A stretch of 64,000 bases of DNA from positions 272,037,662 to 272,101,661 of the forward strand of contig CM019064.1 in NCBI GenBank assembly GCA_009667805.1. The letters are read 5' to 3'. Source of the stretch: Leptobrachium leishanense. Taxonomy: Eukaryota > Chordata > Amphibia > Anura > Megophryidae. The position numbers were made by a program, and so were the translations under genes. This document shows, piece after piece, positions 46,386-57,768 of the stretch (position 1 is the stretch's first letter; each line of letters starts with the position of its first letter). Below the pieces are notes generated by a model. It was not told where the DNA came from. It worked only from the letters and a program-made list of their open reading frames with translations, and made no database searches.

Positions 46386-46445
46386 TACAAAATGGGACTG
46401 TAAGGGCAAGACCAACAGGAGATGTCATGACTGCTCCAATACCAG
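46386..46445 (+). CDS. Mini-exon 27 (60 nt), last clear exon
   Basis: Acceptor TTTGATTCACAG, donor CCAG|GTAAAG. It encodes NGTVRARPTGDVMTAPIP, including a possible N-glycosylation sequon NGT. No further convincing exon is seen downstream. Confidence 0.68.
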
Positions 46446-46454
46446 GTAAAGTCT

Positions 46455-46637
46455 GACAAGATTCTATGTTTTGCTGTTGTCATGTTGTGAGTTCCTACGG
46501 GAATAGGACCCTCATCTCCTCCTGTACTGTTTGTCAAATGTTGTTCAATGTATTGTAACCCTGTCTATACTGTGCTTATTGTACAGCGCTGCGGAATATG
46601 CTGGCGCTTTATAAATAAAGAATAATAATAATAATAA
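46455..46637 (+). repeat. L2-like LINE 3' end
   Basis: CAGCGCTGCGGAATATGCTGG, GCGCTTTATAAATAAAGAATA and an AAT-repeat tail are the typical 3' end of L2-clade LINEs. It starts only about 10 bp after exon 27's donor. Confidence 0.7.
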
Positions 46638-46779
46638 AATGTGATAAACTAAATGTATTATCATATATTGGAAATTAGTTTTTGATGTTCTCATACTCCA
46701 CACTAGGCTAGTGGCTCCTGGTAATATACTACACAGACATTATATAGTATATAAAATACTAGGAGCCAGATTGCAAACA

Positions 46780-47466
46780 TATTATTAACACCTGCAGGTT
46801 TCCCCGTAGAGTCCCCATTTTAGCGTTAATTTCTGGGGCATGCGCTACTTCAGCACCATGCCGCGGAACAGTGTGCTATCCTAGGGGGTACTCGCGGTAG
46901 TGCTTCCGCTCCACCATGAGTATTACCTTCTGGAGTCCAAAGGGCTCCTTGAAAAGTTACACTGCTGGGCCGCAAGCCCTGCGCGAATTATCTCTCGCAA
47001 GATCACGCAGCGCCGGAAAGGAGATCCCCAGTCTCACTCTGCTCCCGGCTGCCAAAAGCAGCAGATCGGGCCACCGTTCTCACTGAGGGATGAGAGGTGA
47101 GTATCGGATTTATTGAGAGGTTTTAGGGTTGCTAAATGATTCTGCAAAAATGGAATCAGTTATCACCAGCTTTTAGGTGACGGTAAATTTTTTATTAACC
47201 CATCGGTGCAGTAATTAGCATTAGGACTTTGTAATACCTTACTTATTCTAATGCTAATTACTGATTGCGCTCCCCATGTTAAGTATAGGGTGCGCAAAGT
47301 ACAGTAAGCTCGCATAATCACCGATGCGCTCAGATTCCTAAAGGGATTTTTAAATGGTTTAGCGTTAGGAAGGTAATAAGGGTGGCATGCATTAAAATCA
47401 CTTATCGTGACGTTAATGCTTACCCACCCGAACGCTACAGTTAGAGCTCACAAGGGAATAGGGCCC
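46780..47466. mobile_element. GGGCCCTATTCCCTAGT MITE, copy 2 (left end lost)
   Basis: The right end is CACAAGGGAATAGGGCCC. Internal blocks CCACCATGAGTATTACC, GATCGGGCCACCGTTCTCAC and AATGCTAATTACTGATTG follow copy 1 (40746-41473). The left terminal repeat is not recognisable. Confidence 0.55.
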
Positions 47467-47549
47467 AATGTGGGGGGTTTTGTACAATAATCAATTAACA
47501 TGAAAAAGAAATGGATGTTTTTTTTATATAAAAAGAAGATCAAAATTAA

Positions 47550-47731
47550 AGGTCTATTCAAAGAAAGGTGAAACTCAGGAGAATGCCTGGAGAAGTGAAA
47601 AATTCTAGGTCAAAATCGCCAAACCAGAAAATTCTCCCATTTATCTCACTTTCCAAATTGGCTAATTTGGTCTAGATTGTTCTCTTCTCCTGCCAGTTCT
47701 CCTGAGTTTCACCTTTCTTTGAATAGACCTG
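47550..47731. mobile_element. Palindromic MITE (GGTCTATTCAAAGAAAGG)
   Basis: GGTCTATTCAAAGAAAGGTG at the left is the inverse of CACCTTTCTTTGAATAGACC at the right. Subterminal AAACTCAGGAGAA and TTCTCCTGAGTTT continue the pairing. About 180 bp. Confidence 0.75.
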
Positions 47732-47906
47732 ATAGTCTTTCCAAATGATTTGGTTGTTTCCCTTTCATTGTTACATTCTATGTTTATTTTTGTAGTTAAG
47801 AATACTGTGTCCTAGCCTACAAAATTCATCATTTTAAATAGTTCTATTTATGTCTTAAAAATATGAAGTATTTTTACAACTATAGTTACTCTGTATTGCT
47901 TTACAG

Positions 47907-47932
47907 CCAAAAGTGAGATAACTGATCCTTAG
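47907..47932 (+). CDS. Possible alternative terminal exon
   Basis: After TTGCTTTACAG the array frame reads A-KSEITDP and then TAG at 47930-47932. The acceptor is good and the phase fits exon 27, so a transcript could end here. The coding part is only eight codons and no obvious polyadenylation signal follows closely, so chance is a real alternative. Confidence 0.2.
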
Positions 47933-48514
47933 CAAATCATTCCAGAACTGATAACGACAATAATATAATATTTATGCATGCATGATGTAATGGTGAAATG
48001 CTCTATAAAGTTTTATCCACTAACCTTGAAGTAGTAAAGACCTGGCAAAGAAATATTACATTTTCGGAGAAAAAAAGCAAAAACTGTTAGTGAAGTCGGA
48101 GAGTTTATCCACTTTACTTATTACAACCTTAATGTATAGATCCCTGTTCAATCCTTCTTTTTGAGTAAATGATCATGGCTAGAGTGTCATCAGATGCCAT
48201 GAAGAAGCAATATATATCTATCAGCTTTTGCTATAGATCTTCTTAAAAGGGATAAAACATAAAAGATCCCCCCCTTAATGTCAACCTCACATGAAATCCA
48301 AGCCAGAAATTAGATTTTTGTCAGGTTATTGGAAGTTAAAGAGCTTTTCACTCATACCATAGGCCACCCAAGGATCTTGATTTAATTCCCAGCTTGATAA
48401 CACTTGTTTTAAAGATTTCATATTGATTAATGACTGTGCTAGACTTGGTGGTCACCATGACAGTTATTCATGGATACAGCAGTTGGCACACAAACCTCTG
48501 AGCTACAGTTACAA

Positions 48515-49870
48515 GTATTTATAAAGTGCTAATAAATTCCATAGCGCTGTGCAATGGGTGAGATAGAATAATATATATATACATGTAAAACACACAGAAC
48601 AGTAGGAGAGAGGACCCTGCTCAAGATCCTACCATTTAAAAGGAGAGGGGTGACACACTAGGTGAGGGTAAAGAGCTGGTCATGTGAAGTAGCGAGTGCG
48701 TAGGGAGCTGAGTGGGAAGATGGTGCAAGAAATGACAGTGGGGAGATCATGAAGTGAGCCAATAGACTTCTTTAAAGTAATGTGTTTTCAGAGACTTCTT
48801 GAAGGACTGGAGAGACGAGGAGAGTCTAATGGTGCAGGGGAGGGAGTTCTGTAGGAAAGGGGCAGCTCAGGAGAAGTCAAAAGGCAAGAGTTGGGGGTTG
48901 GGGGATAGCATCAGATCATTGGCAAAGCGAAGTGGTCGGTATGGGATGTACCTGCTGATAAGGGAGGAAATGTAGGCATGGGTGTGATTGAGAGCTTTTT
49001 CTGTGAGCACCTGTACTTTGAATTGAATTCTAAAGGAAACAGGAAGACAGTGTAGAGATTGACAGAGGGGTGTAGTGTGAGAGGTGTGGGAGGTGAGGTG
49101 GATGAGCCTAGCACAGGCGTTCATTACAGACTGCAGAGGGAGAATCTGGGATCTCTTAAGGTCAGATAAAAGGATACTGTAGTAATTAAGGCGGGAGATA
49201 AAAACAGCTTGGACGAGAATTTTAGCTGAGTCTTGATTTAGACAGGGACAGATGTGTGCAATGTTTTTTAGGTGGAAGTATGAAGATTTGGTAAACAACT
49301 GAATGTGAGGAGTGAAAGAGCGGATAGAGTCTAAGAGGACCCCGAGGTAGCGAGACTGAGAGGTATAAGTAATGGTGGCACCATTCACCTGAAGGGAAAT
49401 TGGTGCAGGAATCAAAGTTGTAGAGGGAGGGAAGAGAAGTTCCTTTGAGGTTGAGCTTTAGGAAACGGGAAGTCATCCAGTCAAAGACAGCTGAAAGGCA
49501 GGCTGTAACACAGTCCAACACGGAAGGAGATCGGGAGAGGAAAGGTAGATTTGGGTGTTGTTAGCATAGAGTTGATACTGGAGTCAGTAGGAAGAAATGA
49601 GGTTGCCCAGAAAGGCAGTGTAGATAAAGAGAGCCTTGAGGTACCCTAACTGAAAAAAGGATATGGGGTGAAGAGGCACCAGCGAAGGAGATACTGAAGA
49701 AGTGAAGAGAGAGATAGGAAGAGAACCAGGAGAGCGCAGTGTCACTGAGGCACAGTGTGAGGAGAAGGAGAGGGTGGTCTACAGTGTCAAATGCAGTGGA
49801 AAGGTCAAGAAGAATAAGCAGAGAGAAGTGACATTTGGTTTTAGCAGCATCTAAATCATTAGTCACCCTC
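48515..49870 (-). mobile_element. L2-like LINE fragment (reverse transcriptase, 3' part)
   Basis: Minus-strand pieces of a non-LTR reverse transcriptase in several frames. At 49561-49866 is [20 protein letters not shown], the palm motif region. At 49222-49521 is FDWMTSRFLKLNLKGT. At 48867-49415 is a 182-codon frame with SRYLGVLLDS, SRLNYYSILLSDL, LQSVMNACARLI and LPVSFRIQFK, the C-terminal domain typical of L2/CR1-group elements. A 3' untranslated part runs to about 48515. Frameshifts and missing 5' parts make it dead. Confidence 0.8.
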
Positions 49871-50465
49871 GGTCAGAGCAGTCTCAGTAGAGTGCTGGGA
49901 GCAAACGCCGGACTGGTGCGGAGCATTTTCTCCATTGTTTGATCCATCGAAAGTGTGGTTACTAAAATAATTAGTTATAAGGCCTGTTTACTTTTGCAAA
50001 CTATCAGGGTCATTCAAAGAGAATCGAAAAGTCACTGCATGTTCGGCAACTTTTTGTTCTCTTCAATTCGGTGCGATATGGCAATCCCATTTCGGCGACC
50101 CTGCAGTGTATTCAGCAAGCACCACAGGGCCGTCGTAGTGCAGGGAAAAGCCGCTGCAAACCTGCCCAACACTCACTGCAAAACCCGGCATACGTACACC
50201 GAAACCCACAAAAACATCTGGATTAACCCCGCCGAACACGCCGGAGAAACCCGGGCAGCGGCCGATCACAGCGCAGAGCAGCCGCCGGAAAAAGCAGACA
50301 CCGCAGATGAATGGAATGAACAAAAAAAAGCAGTACGCTTGAATGTTTGAAACGTGAAACGCTGTTTGCAATAAACTACAAAACGAAAATGTCTGAAATT
50401 TACATATAAGATTCAATGAATGATAATAAAAAGGGCTGTTATAGAAAAAAGTAAAAACTATTTAA

Positions 50466-51042
50466 CCCTTTCGCTGCGGATGACGTGTGGGGCACGTCCT
50501 GATTGACTCCCACTATATGCGGAGGACATGCCCCACACGTCATCCGACAGCGGGAGCCCCGGCGGAGAAACTTACCTCTCTGTCCGGGGTCCCGCAGCAT
50601 TCTGGCTTCAGGGAAGCCAGGCGCCGAAGATAGGTCGGCCCCAGACGTAAATGACATCATCGCGCTTGCGTTTGCAAAAAATCACGTAACTCCCCCCAAA
50701 AAATGTAATGAGTCCCCATTTCTAATTTTTGTACAAGTGCACCCCATAGAAAATATAACCGCAAACGCTCATGTGAAAAAATTGAAAAAAAACACTTTAC
50801 ACACTGTAAATGATTGAAAATTCAAATTTTATTGCATTTTTGTTATAATATACAGGCAGAACATGACGTATACATATAAAAATTATATATTATGAATCTG
50901 CGGAGTCTGCCGGACAGAAGGATATATAATATGTCTGGGTCATGTAATAAAACCTGGCTTATAAACGCGTTTAAACATGATGAGCAAAAGCGGTAAAAAT
51001 GACCTCAGCACACAGCGGTGAAATGGCTCAGCAGCAAAGGGG
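50466..51042. mobile_element. TTAA-flanked MITE (piggyBac-like), nested
   Basis: TTAA at 50462-50465 and 51043-51046 flank ends CCCTTTCGCTGCGG and GCAGCAAAGGGG. TTAA target use with C/G-rich ends is the piggyBac signature. No transposase. Related to 55826-57038. Confidence 0.7.
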
Positions 51043-51300
51043 TTAAAGAACAAATGGAAAAAATTTCACAAAAAAATCACGACAAATGCCTCAAAGATCC
51101 TTAAAAAAATCTAGAAATAAAGAGACTTTTTACTGCAGAATATTATAATCAATGGTTTATTAGATATTGAATTAAAACGGGAATATTTTTAACATTGAAG
51201 CCTATGGGATTCGCCTGAATAAACCTGTCGAATGAAACCAACGAACAGCAGGGTAATTCGGCAACTTTTCACTGCTGGTTTTTGTTCTCTGAATAGATGA

Positions 51301-51892
51301 ACAAAACATAAATTCCTGGCGCACCTTGTATATTAGAACATTGTTTTAGAATACAATATGTATGATACAATTGTAAGTGAACAGTGGGTAAAAAATATTG
51401 AGCATGTATTTTTTTTTGTTGTTTTTTCCTTGTGGTTTTTTTTTTCCTCTTAACACTGAAAACACTCAAAAAATTCAAAAAAATTCAAAAAAATAGAGAA
51501 ATCAGAATACTTATATTAGTAATGATGGTATCTTTATCTTCCTCCTTTCCTCCTTGGCAAATCCTCTGGAGTTAGCTTTTTTTTCCCCCAATGGTGACTC
51601 GTTTATTCATTAGCTCATTCGATGGTATATGGAGGTGCCATATAAATTCCAGGGAGGGGAGGGAGCAAACCTTATATAGACAGGTGCTAAAGTAATAAAT
51701 ATGCAGCAGGACGATATGCTGCTATATTCAAAAATGTATTCCTATAAATTCATATAAAAATAGACCATATGGTATGCATAATTAAAAAAGTTATTTAAAA
51801 AGTAATCGTAAAAGGGATCACTTAAAACGCGTTTCCGCCTACCGGCTTCCTCAGTAAGTGTCCTCAGATAGTCTCTGGTGAAAAATATCAGT
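51301..51892 (-). mobile_element. Penelope-like fragment, copy 2
   Basis: The inverse of about 9910-10501: it opens with CAAAACATAAATTCCTGGCG and includes CCTCCTTTCCTCCTTGGC and GCGTTTCCGCCTACCGGC. It sits inside the MITE at 50005-52084, flanked by short ATGAA repeats. No coding part. Confidence 0.65.
51827..51857 (-). ncRNA. Hammerhead-ribozyme-like core, copy 2
   Basis: On the minus strand CTGAGGA, AGCCGGTAGGCG, GAAACGCGT. It keeps the GAAACGCG box better than the copy at 9960. The pair adjacent to the core is again A-G. Confidence 0.5.
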
Positions 51893-52682
51893 GAAAATGA
51901 AGCATTGATTCTCTATGGGGATTTCACTGCCCTCGAACAGGCACCGTATGTGCAGGCAATTCGCCAGGATTTGGCTAACTGCCTGCTCTCTGGATAGCCA
52001 AATGGTCAGGAAAGGTAACCGTACCCTGAATTTCAGTGTTTGGTTACCTTTCAGCCTCAATTCGGATCTCTTTGAATAACCCTGTGTGTCCATAAGTGGT
52101 GGCACTGGCAATTATGTATCTCTTTTCTTCATATGTCCGTGTCTTCCATTCACCTGGACCACTCACATTATGCGTGTCTGCTCTATTTAATTATTTTATA
52201 ACCTTGGCTGTTGGTTCAGCGATCTCACAGGCTGAGCGTTCTGATACTGAGTGAAACCATGGTTGGCTGCAAGTGTGTGCTCTCTGTTGCTATGGGCAGA
52301 TGCCATGGTATAGGTTCCACAATGCAACGACTTGTTTTATCTCCTCAGGATGTTCTGTAACATTTAGAAATTGAATCACTGTTCTGGATTGAGTATTGTA
52401 CAGACTTTAGGAAGTGTTATCTGTATATCTATTCTATTTATTCAAAGTTTATTTTTTCACGTTTTGCACGTGTACATTGATTCTTTTCACGTTTGATGCA
52501 CACGTTCCATGATGTCCACCCAGGCCACAAGAAGGCCTAACCTCTTTCTCATTTGCTTTCTTTGTATATATACGTTGCAATGCAGTACTTATGTATCTTG
52601 ATAAAAGTCCTCATTGGACTGAAACATATATTGTGCAATAAATCTTTAAAACTTGCATAGGCCTCGTAATGTGTGTGCAATC

Positions 52683-52745
52683 CTGGAACATACTTGAAAA
52701 CGAGAGAAATCTCAATGTATCCTTCCTGGTAAAATCCTTTATAAA
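52683..52745 (+). repeat. SINE 3' fragment, copy C
   Basis: ACATACTTGAAAACGAGAG to AAAATCCTTTATAAATA matches the 3' end of the SINE at 20620-20808. Confidence 0.6.
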
Positions 52746-52749
52746 TATA

Positions 52750-52829
52750 CACTATATTGCCAAAAGTATTCGCTCACCTGCCTTGACTCGCATATGGATG
52801 GGTGAACAAATACTTTTGGCAATATAGTG
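52750..52829. mobile_element. 80-bp Tc1-type MITE
   Basis: The ends CACTATATTGCCAAAAGTATT and AATACTTTTGGCAATATAGTG are perfect inverted repeats flanked by TA. The inner CGCTCACCTGCC matches the ends of a well-known fish/frog Tc1 family. Only the tips remain. Confidence 0.85.
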
Positions 52830-52899
52830 TATATATATATATATATATATATACACATACATATACAGTATATATTTATATATATATATATATATTTAG

Positions 52900-53360
52900 T
52901 GAATTTATATAGTTTAGGCTTCTGGCTTGTGAGGCACACTATACAGATTCTTGGCTCTCTGTGAGGTAAACTATACAGATCCTTGACTCTGTGAGGCACA
53001 TTATACAGATTCCCTGGCTCTCTGTGAAATACATACAGATTATTTTTTTTTGAGAAAGTATTTTACCAAGAAGGATATATTGAGATTTCTCTCGTTTTCA
53101 AGTACTGTATGTCCTGGGTGGCGAGTATGTACCGTAAGGTGTCTTGCCCAAGGACACTTTCTGGAGAGGTGCTCTTGCCAGGATCGAACCTATGTCTCCA
53201 CAATCTCTCTCCACAGTTATAGAGCAGTGATGTTACCTCTACTCCACACAGCTGGGCTCTCTGTGAAGTACACTATACAGATTCCCTGGCTCTTTGTGAG
53301 GCACATTATACAGATCCCCAGCCTCTCTATGAGGTACATTATACAGATTTCCTGGTTTCC
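52900..53360. repeat. ~32-bp minisatellite split by a SINE
   Basis: Units like GGCTCTCTGTGAGG + CACATTATACAGATTCCCT occur at 52915-53042 and continue at 53252-53360. The SINE between them interrupts the array. Confidence 0.7.
53043..53250 (-). repeat. tRNA-derived SINE, copy D (most complete)
   Basis: On the minus strand it opens GTGGAGTAGAGGTAACATCACTG's tRNA-like head region, then the B box GGTTCGATCC (53181-53190 inverted), the CGAGAGAAATCTCAATATAT body, and a terminal A-run (53041-53050 as T). Same family as 20620-20808. Confidence 0.72.
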
Positions 53361-55821
53361 TGTGCCCCCACCCCCATCTGTGTCTTATAACACTGCTTGT
53401 AAGGCAGTATTCTTTAAGTACAGAGCTGCTGACTGAGGATTGCTTGAAGTCTATTCTATTCAATAAATATCGGCACATAATGCCACAGCAGTCAATTATT
53501 TTACCTGAAACTCTGCATGGTGTCAGACATTTTCTGCAGACCGCACATCTCATTTTGTCGTGCCCCCTTGCTGTCTCCTATGCCCATAAGTCAAGCAGAG
53601 GAGCAGAAGGCAGGACTAGGGAGAGGTTGTTTCCTATGACCAGTAGGGCACAGAAACCCAGAAACAGTAGTAGGGCACTGCCTATACAGTACCAACTCCA
53701 CTGGACAAGACTACTTAAAAATCTTGTCAATAACTGGGTGTGTGGCCTTTTCTGCACCAATCAATCTTAGATTGCAGTGTTTTATTAGAACAAATAACAG
53801 GCCAAAAGCCTTAGTAAATTTAGGACATGTTGTTACCTAGGCAACCAGGAGCTACTCTGATTACAACTATGACCACACCATTGTGCTAATCCTGCCAAAT
53901 CATTGGCATCATAAATAAATTTCTATAGAAAAGAACCAGATGTAGATGCAAAATAAATCATACAAAGTAAAAAATGCTAAATCATGAGATTACAAGCAAA
54001 ATATTTGACCCAGTCCTGCTCTAACTCCAACCTGACTAAATGAGCCCCATCTTTACTGAAAGTGGTTATGTTCAACCATAAATAATAGAATTCCTATTCC
54101 CTATTTTTCAACAATGATTCCTTTGGTTAATCCTCAGAAGACATACTGTAGTTGATGGTTCTGAGATATAGTAAATATAGTATTAATCTCAAGACAATTA
54201 AATACTTGCACAAAATTTTAGTTAGCAGTTAGCAGAAATATTTATTATATTTAATCTTTGTTAATATTGTCTCCAGTTTTAATATGTCACTTCATAGACC
54301 CAATGTACAGCTGGGTTTAGTCAGTGCAGACATGTTTGTACGGTAAGAGCCGTCCTGAAGAGAAATGTGTCTGATTTTCAGATTAAATAAGATCAAAATG
54401 GGATAATTGCATCTTGCATACTGGTTCTAGATGCCAGATAGTGAAAATGTATGCAGTAATCCTATTACAAGGACTTTGTTCCTTTTTATTCACTTGTGTC
54501 CATAAAAGCAAAGAAATGCAAGAGATGCCACAGCTGTTTAAAAGCTAAATGCACTTAATGGTGCAACTGAAATTAATGATGTTTGTGTTTTATAAAAGGT
54601 CTTTCATTTTTCCTTTTAAGGGACACTTTAGAAACTATCACCGTTTATTGTATTTTAAATGGTCATGGTGAGCTGAGAGTTGTAACACCTCTCTCCCTAT
54701 AAGCGGCTGTATGGTCAGACTAGTAAAGCCCACAAAGCTTTCAATCAGCCGGAGCTGGTCAGCCTTCTGTACTTTGTGCAGTCAAAACCAGGCAATGCCG
54801 CCCAATGCTGGGCCATCAGACTAGAGGGACATTCAAGAATGTACAGCTCCATAACAGATCAGCTTTGAGAAGCAGCAATGTCTTCAGGATGCAAGCAGAG
54901 AGTGGTCAGCCTAGCGGTGGAGTAAGAGTGATTATTAAAGTAACTACTAATAACGGTGGAGCAGGGGTATCAGAAGAGAGTTAATATTTAATACCTTTTG
55001 TAACAGATCTCGGCACCCCAGCTGAGTCACATCTGCTAATGCTGCTCACTTGCCGGATACCTGTTCTCCCACCAGCAATCTTTCATGCCTTTTCCAGGCC
55101 CTAGTCCAAGCTTAAGGACCGGTACAATGAAAGAGCGGTGATAGCATTTTCCAGAAATGAGGCAGCACTCAGAGCTTGGGGTAAAGCAGATACCTAGGTA
55201 AACTTTAATGAAACACATCAGCCAAATATGTACAGTGCCAAGAGGGACCTAGATCCAATGGAAAATGACACCCTGGCACCCCCCCTTCTAGTCAAGTGAC
55301 CCAATCCTTAGCCATAGCCCATTTTACTTTCCACACGTAAAACAATAGGGTGCTATGTAGCCTGAGCATCAGACAATAGTCTAATGGAGTGGTAATGTTT
55401 GACAATGACCATTCAAACCTTTTACAGATCTTAAACATATTCTATACGGGAAATATTCTGTACAGTAAAATATAAGAACAAGCAATAACCATATTAACAA
55501 TAACCATATTCACACATAACATGGACACCTTGTAGCCTTATAGGCACAGGGTGACTTGGACATAGGAGAGGGATGGGGAATAAAATAACATGTCAGACTC
55601 CGCAGAACTCACAGTTCACCTCCCAACAGTAATGCCAAGCCCAGGTACCCCCAGTTCAAAGTGATTTTTGTCACACTGTTTTTCTCCACTCTCCCTCTAT
55701 TTTAGCCTAGATTGTCCTTTTAAAGGATTATTGACAAATAGTCTAATAGTTTAAATACCATGGAGAATATTAAGCAGAAACCTGTCCTATTATTAATTTG
55801 ACATCATGATAAACTGTTATT
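53361..55821. other. Unassigned stretch
   Basis: No gene or named repeat is recognised over about 2.4 kb. GC-richer sequence at 54700-55270 may be an old repeat, but no ends or coding motifs were found. Confidence 0.3.
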
Positions 55822-55825
55822 TTAA

Positions 55826-57038
55826 CCCCTTCGCTGCTGAGCCATTTCACGTCAGTGTGCTGAGCTAATTCTTACCGCTGTTGCTCATTATGTTTAAACA
55901 TGATTTGAAGCCACTTTTTATTATATGACCCAGACATATTATATATATATCGTTCTTTCCGGCAAACTCGGCAGATTCATAATATATCATTATTATATGT
56001 ATACATCATGCTCTGCCTGTATATTATAACAAAAAATGCAATAAAATTAGAATTTTTACTCATCTACACATCTACAGCGTGTAAAGTGGGTTTTTTTCAC
56101 ATTTTATCATACGAGTTTTTGCGTTTATATTTTCTATGGGGTATGCTTCTTAAAAAAAATTGAAATGGGGACTCGTTACATTTTTTTTGGAGGGGAATTA
56201 CGTGATTTTTAGCAAACACACCCCATAGAAAAAAATCATTAGTGCAGCATCATTGTTCACATTATAATTTAAATGTGAACAATATTGCTGCATTAATAAA
56301 AACACACAAAAAACATGTTTTTAATTTATTTTAATTTTTTAAAATTTTATTTTAATTTTTTTATATATATATTTTTTGCTATTATTTTTATTTATTTATT
56401 TTCTTTACTTTAAACATGGTCATGTTTGGTATCATTCAAAAGGCCATGCTCAGGCTGCCCTCTAGCCCTCTAGCTGCCACCGTTAGGGGGTTCCTTTGAA
56501 CCCCGATATCTCCCGATCTCCACAAGGGGCTTTCCTTAGGAAATTCCCCAGGCAGCTAGGAGTTTCCCCGGCTAACTGATGTCATCGCGCCATGCACGAT
56601 GACGTCTGGTGGCGAGGGGGGACCCGGAGGTGGAACTGCCATCCAAGATGGCGGCCCACACCGGAGCTAGGTCACGATCCAGCACTTAAAGGGTTAAAAA
56701 CAGACACTGCCCTTCAAAGCAGTGCCTGTTTTTTTTTGCAGACCCTCCCAAACGGGAAGGAGAGGGATCCAAAAGGATCCCCCCTCCCTTCAGGTGATCT
56801 CCCGGCATTACCGGGGGGTCGCCTGAAAATGACGCCATGGCGCAATGACGTCATTGACGTCGGGAGGGGTATAAATTCGGCGTCTGACTTCAAGGAAGTC
56901 AGAACGCCGCGGGACTCCGGACAGAGAGGTAAGTATCTCTCTGGGGGCTCCTGCTTGCAGAGGACGTGTGGGAAACGTCCCCCGTATATAGCGAGAGTCA
57001 ATGAAGACGTTCCCCACATGTCCTCGGCAGAGAAAGGG
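55826..57038. mobile_element. TTAA-flanked MITE (piggyBac-like), possibly composite
   Basis: TTAA at 55822-55825 and 57039-57042, ends CCCCTTCGCTGCTG and GGCAGAGAAAGGG. A second AAAGGGTTAA at about 56688-56697 could be an internal right end, so 55826-56693 may be one element and the rest part of another. The right part holds GC-rich palindromes and a 155-codon chance frame (56592-57059). Confidence 0.6.
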
Positions 57039-57042
57039 TTAA

Positions 57043-57768
57043 ATGACAGTATGCATTGAAATATGAACTATACATTATATTAGATTTGGAGTATTCATAG
57101 TGTGGATTATTAAAAATCTAATTACAGATTACTGTAGAATAAGCACCAACCAAAATTTTAACATTTTGCTGTGGAAGAAAACCTGTAGTTATTTACCATT
57201 TTACACTGTAAGTTTAGAAACACACACTTACATGTCTGCTAAAAATGCATTCAATATGACATCTGAATTTCCCTGTTATTGTTTATTGGATGTTTACAGC
57301 ATTATATAACTATGCGTTAGTGATACCTTTCTATTGGATTTCCTTCTGATTGTTGTCAGTAAAGAAAGTGTGCATTATAGTCTATAGGGGAAGGTAAGCT
57401 GTAAAATGTAGCACCTGGGATAATATTTTTTTTCTCTAGGGTAACATTCATTCGTACAAATGTTTAACTTCATTAAAGCGTCTCAAAATTAATAGGGCCT
57501 TTAGTGTCTTCAAAATGCAGTGTTCTTGAAGGAAGCATAGACAATACTACATTCTTACTTGTTACCAAAGCCCTAAAAATACGCAAGGTAGTGTAGTCTA
57601 TTTCTGTATTGAGAATCTTGAGGTGCCTCAGCCTGTCATTTCTGAGTTGATATCCTAGATTTCTACATAGAATTGTATCTAAAGTATAAATGTGTCATTC
57701 CTATTCCACTTGAAGATGTCCTGGCTTGCTGTTGCCACTTACTAATCCTCTTGTTTCAGGGACCTATA
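57043..57768. other. Unassigned stretch
   Basis: AT-rich, no repeat or gene recognised. Confidence 0.35.

Larger units (their letters stand above)
463..46445 (+). other. Internal part of an ABI3BP-like gene (27 phase-1 mini-exons)
   Basis: Seen: 27 short open segments, each preceded by a polypyrimidine-AG acceptor and followed by GTAA/GTAC-type donors, each a multiple of three, each leaving a single G before the donor (symmetric phase 1-1). Concatenated they give 1962 nt, 654 codons, without an in-frame stop. The product is rich in Thr, Pro, Ser and Lys, lacks cysteine, and shows no membrane segment. Known: ABI3BP (TARSH) is a secreted matrix protein whose middle is built from many small in-frame Pro/Thr-rich exons between N- and C-terminal fibronectin III domains. 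Inference: motifs such as KKPQTPRPR and KTTQRPESP, and the exon design, make ABI3BP the best candidate. Alternatives are another mucin-like or Pro-rich matrix gene. Neither FN3 domain nor a promoter is in the window. Exon boundaries were read by eye. Confidence 0.55.
50005..52084. mobile_element. CAGGGTTATTCA-family MITE, copy 5, split by two insertions
   Basis: Ends CAGGGTCATTCAAAGAG and CTCTTTGAATAACCCTG. The body is in the reverse sense to the other copies (GTGCTTGCTGAATACACTGC appears as its inverse near 50105). It is interrupted by the TTAA-flanked MITE at 50466-51042 and the Penelope-like fragment at 51301-51892, so it predates both. Confidence 0.75.
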
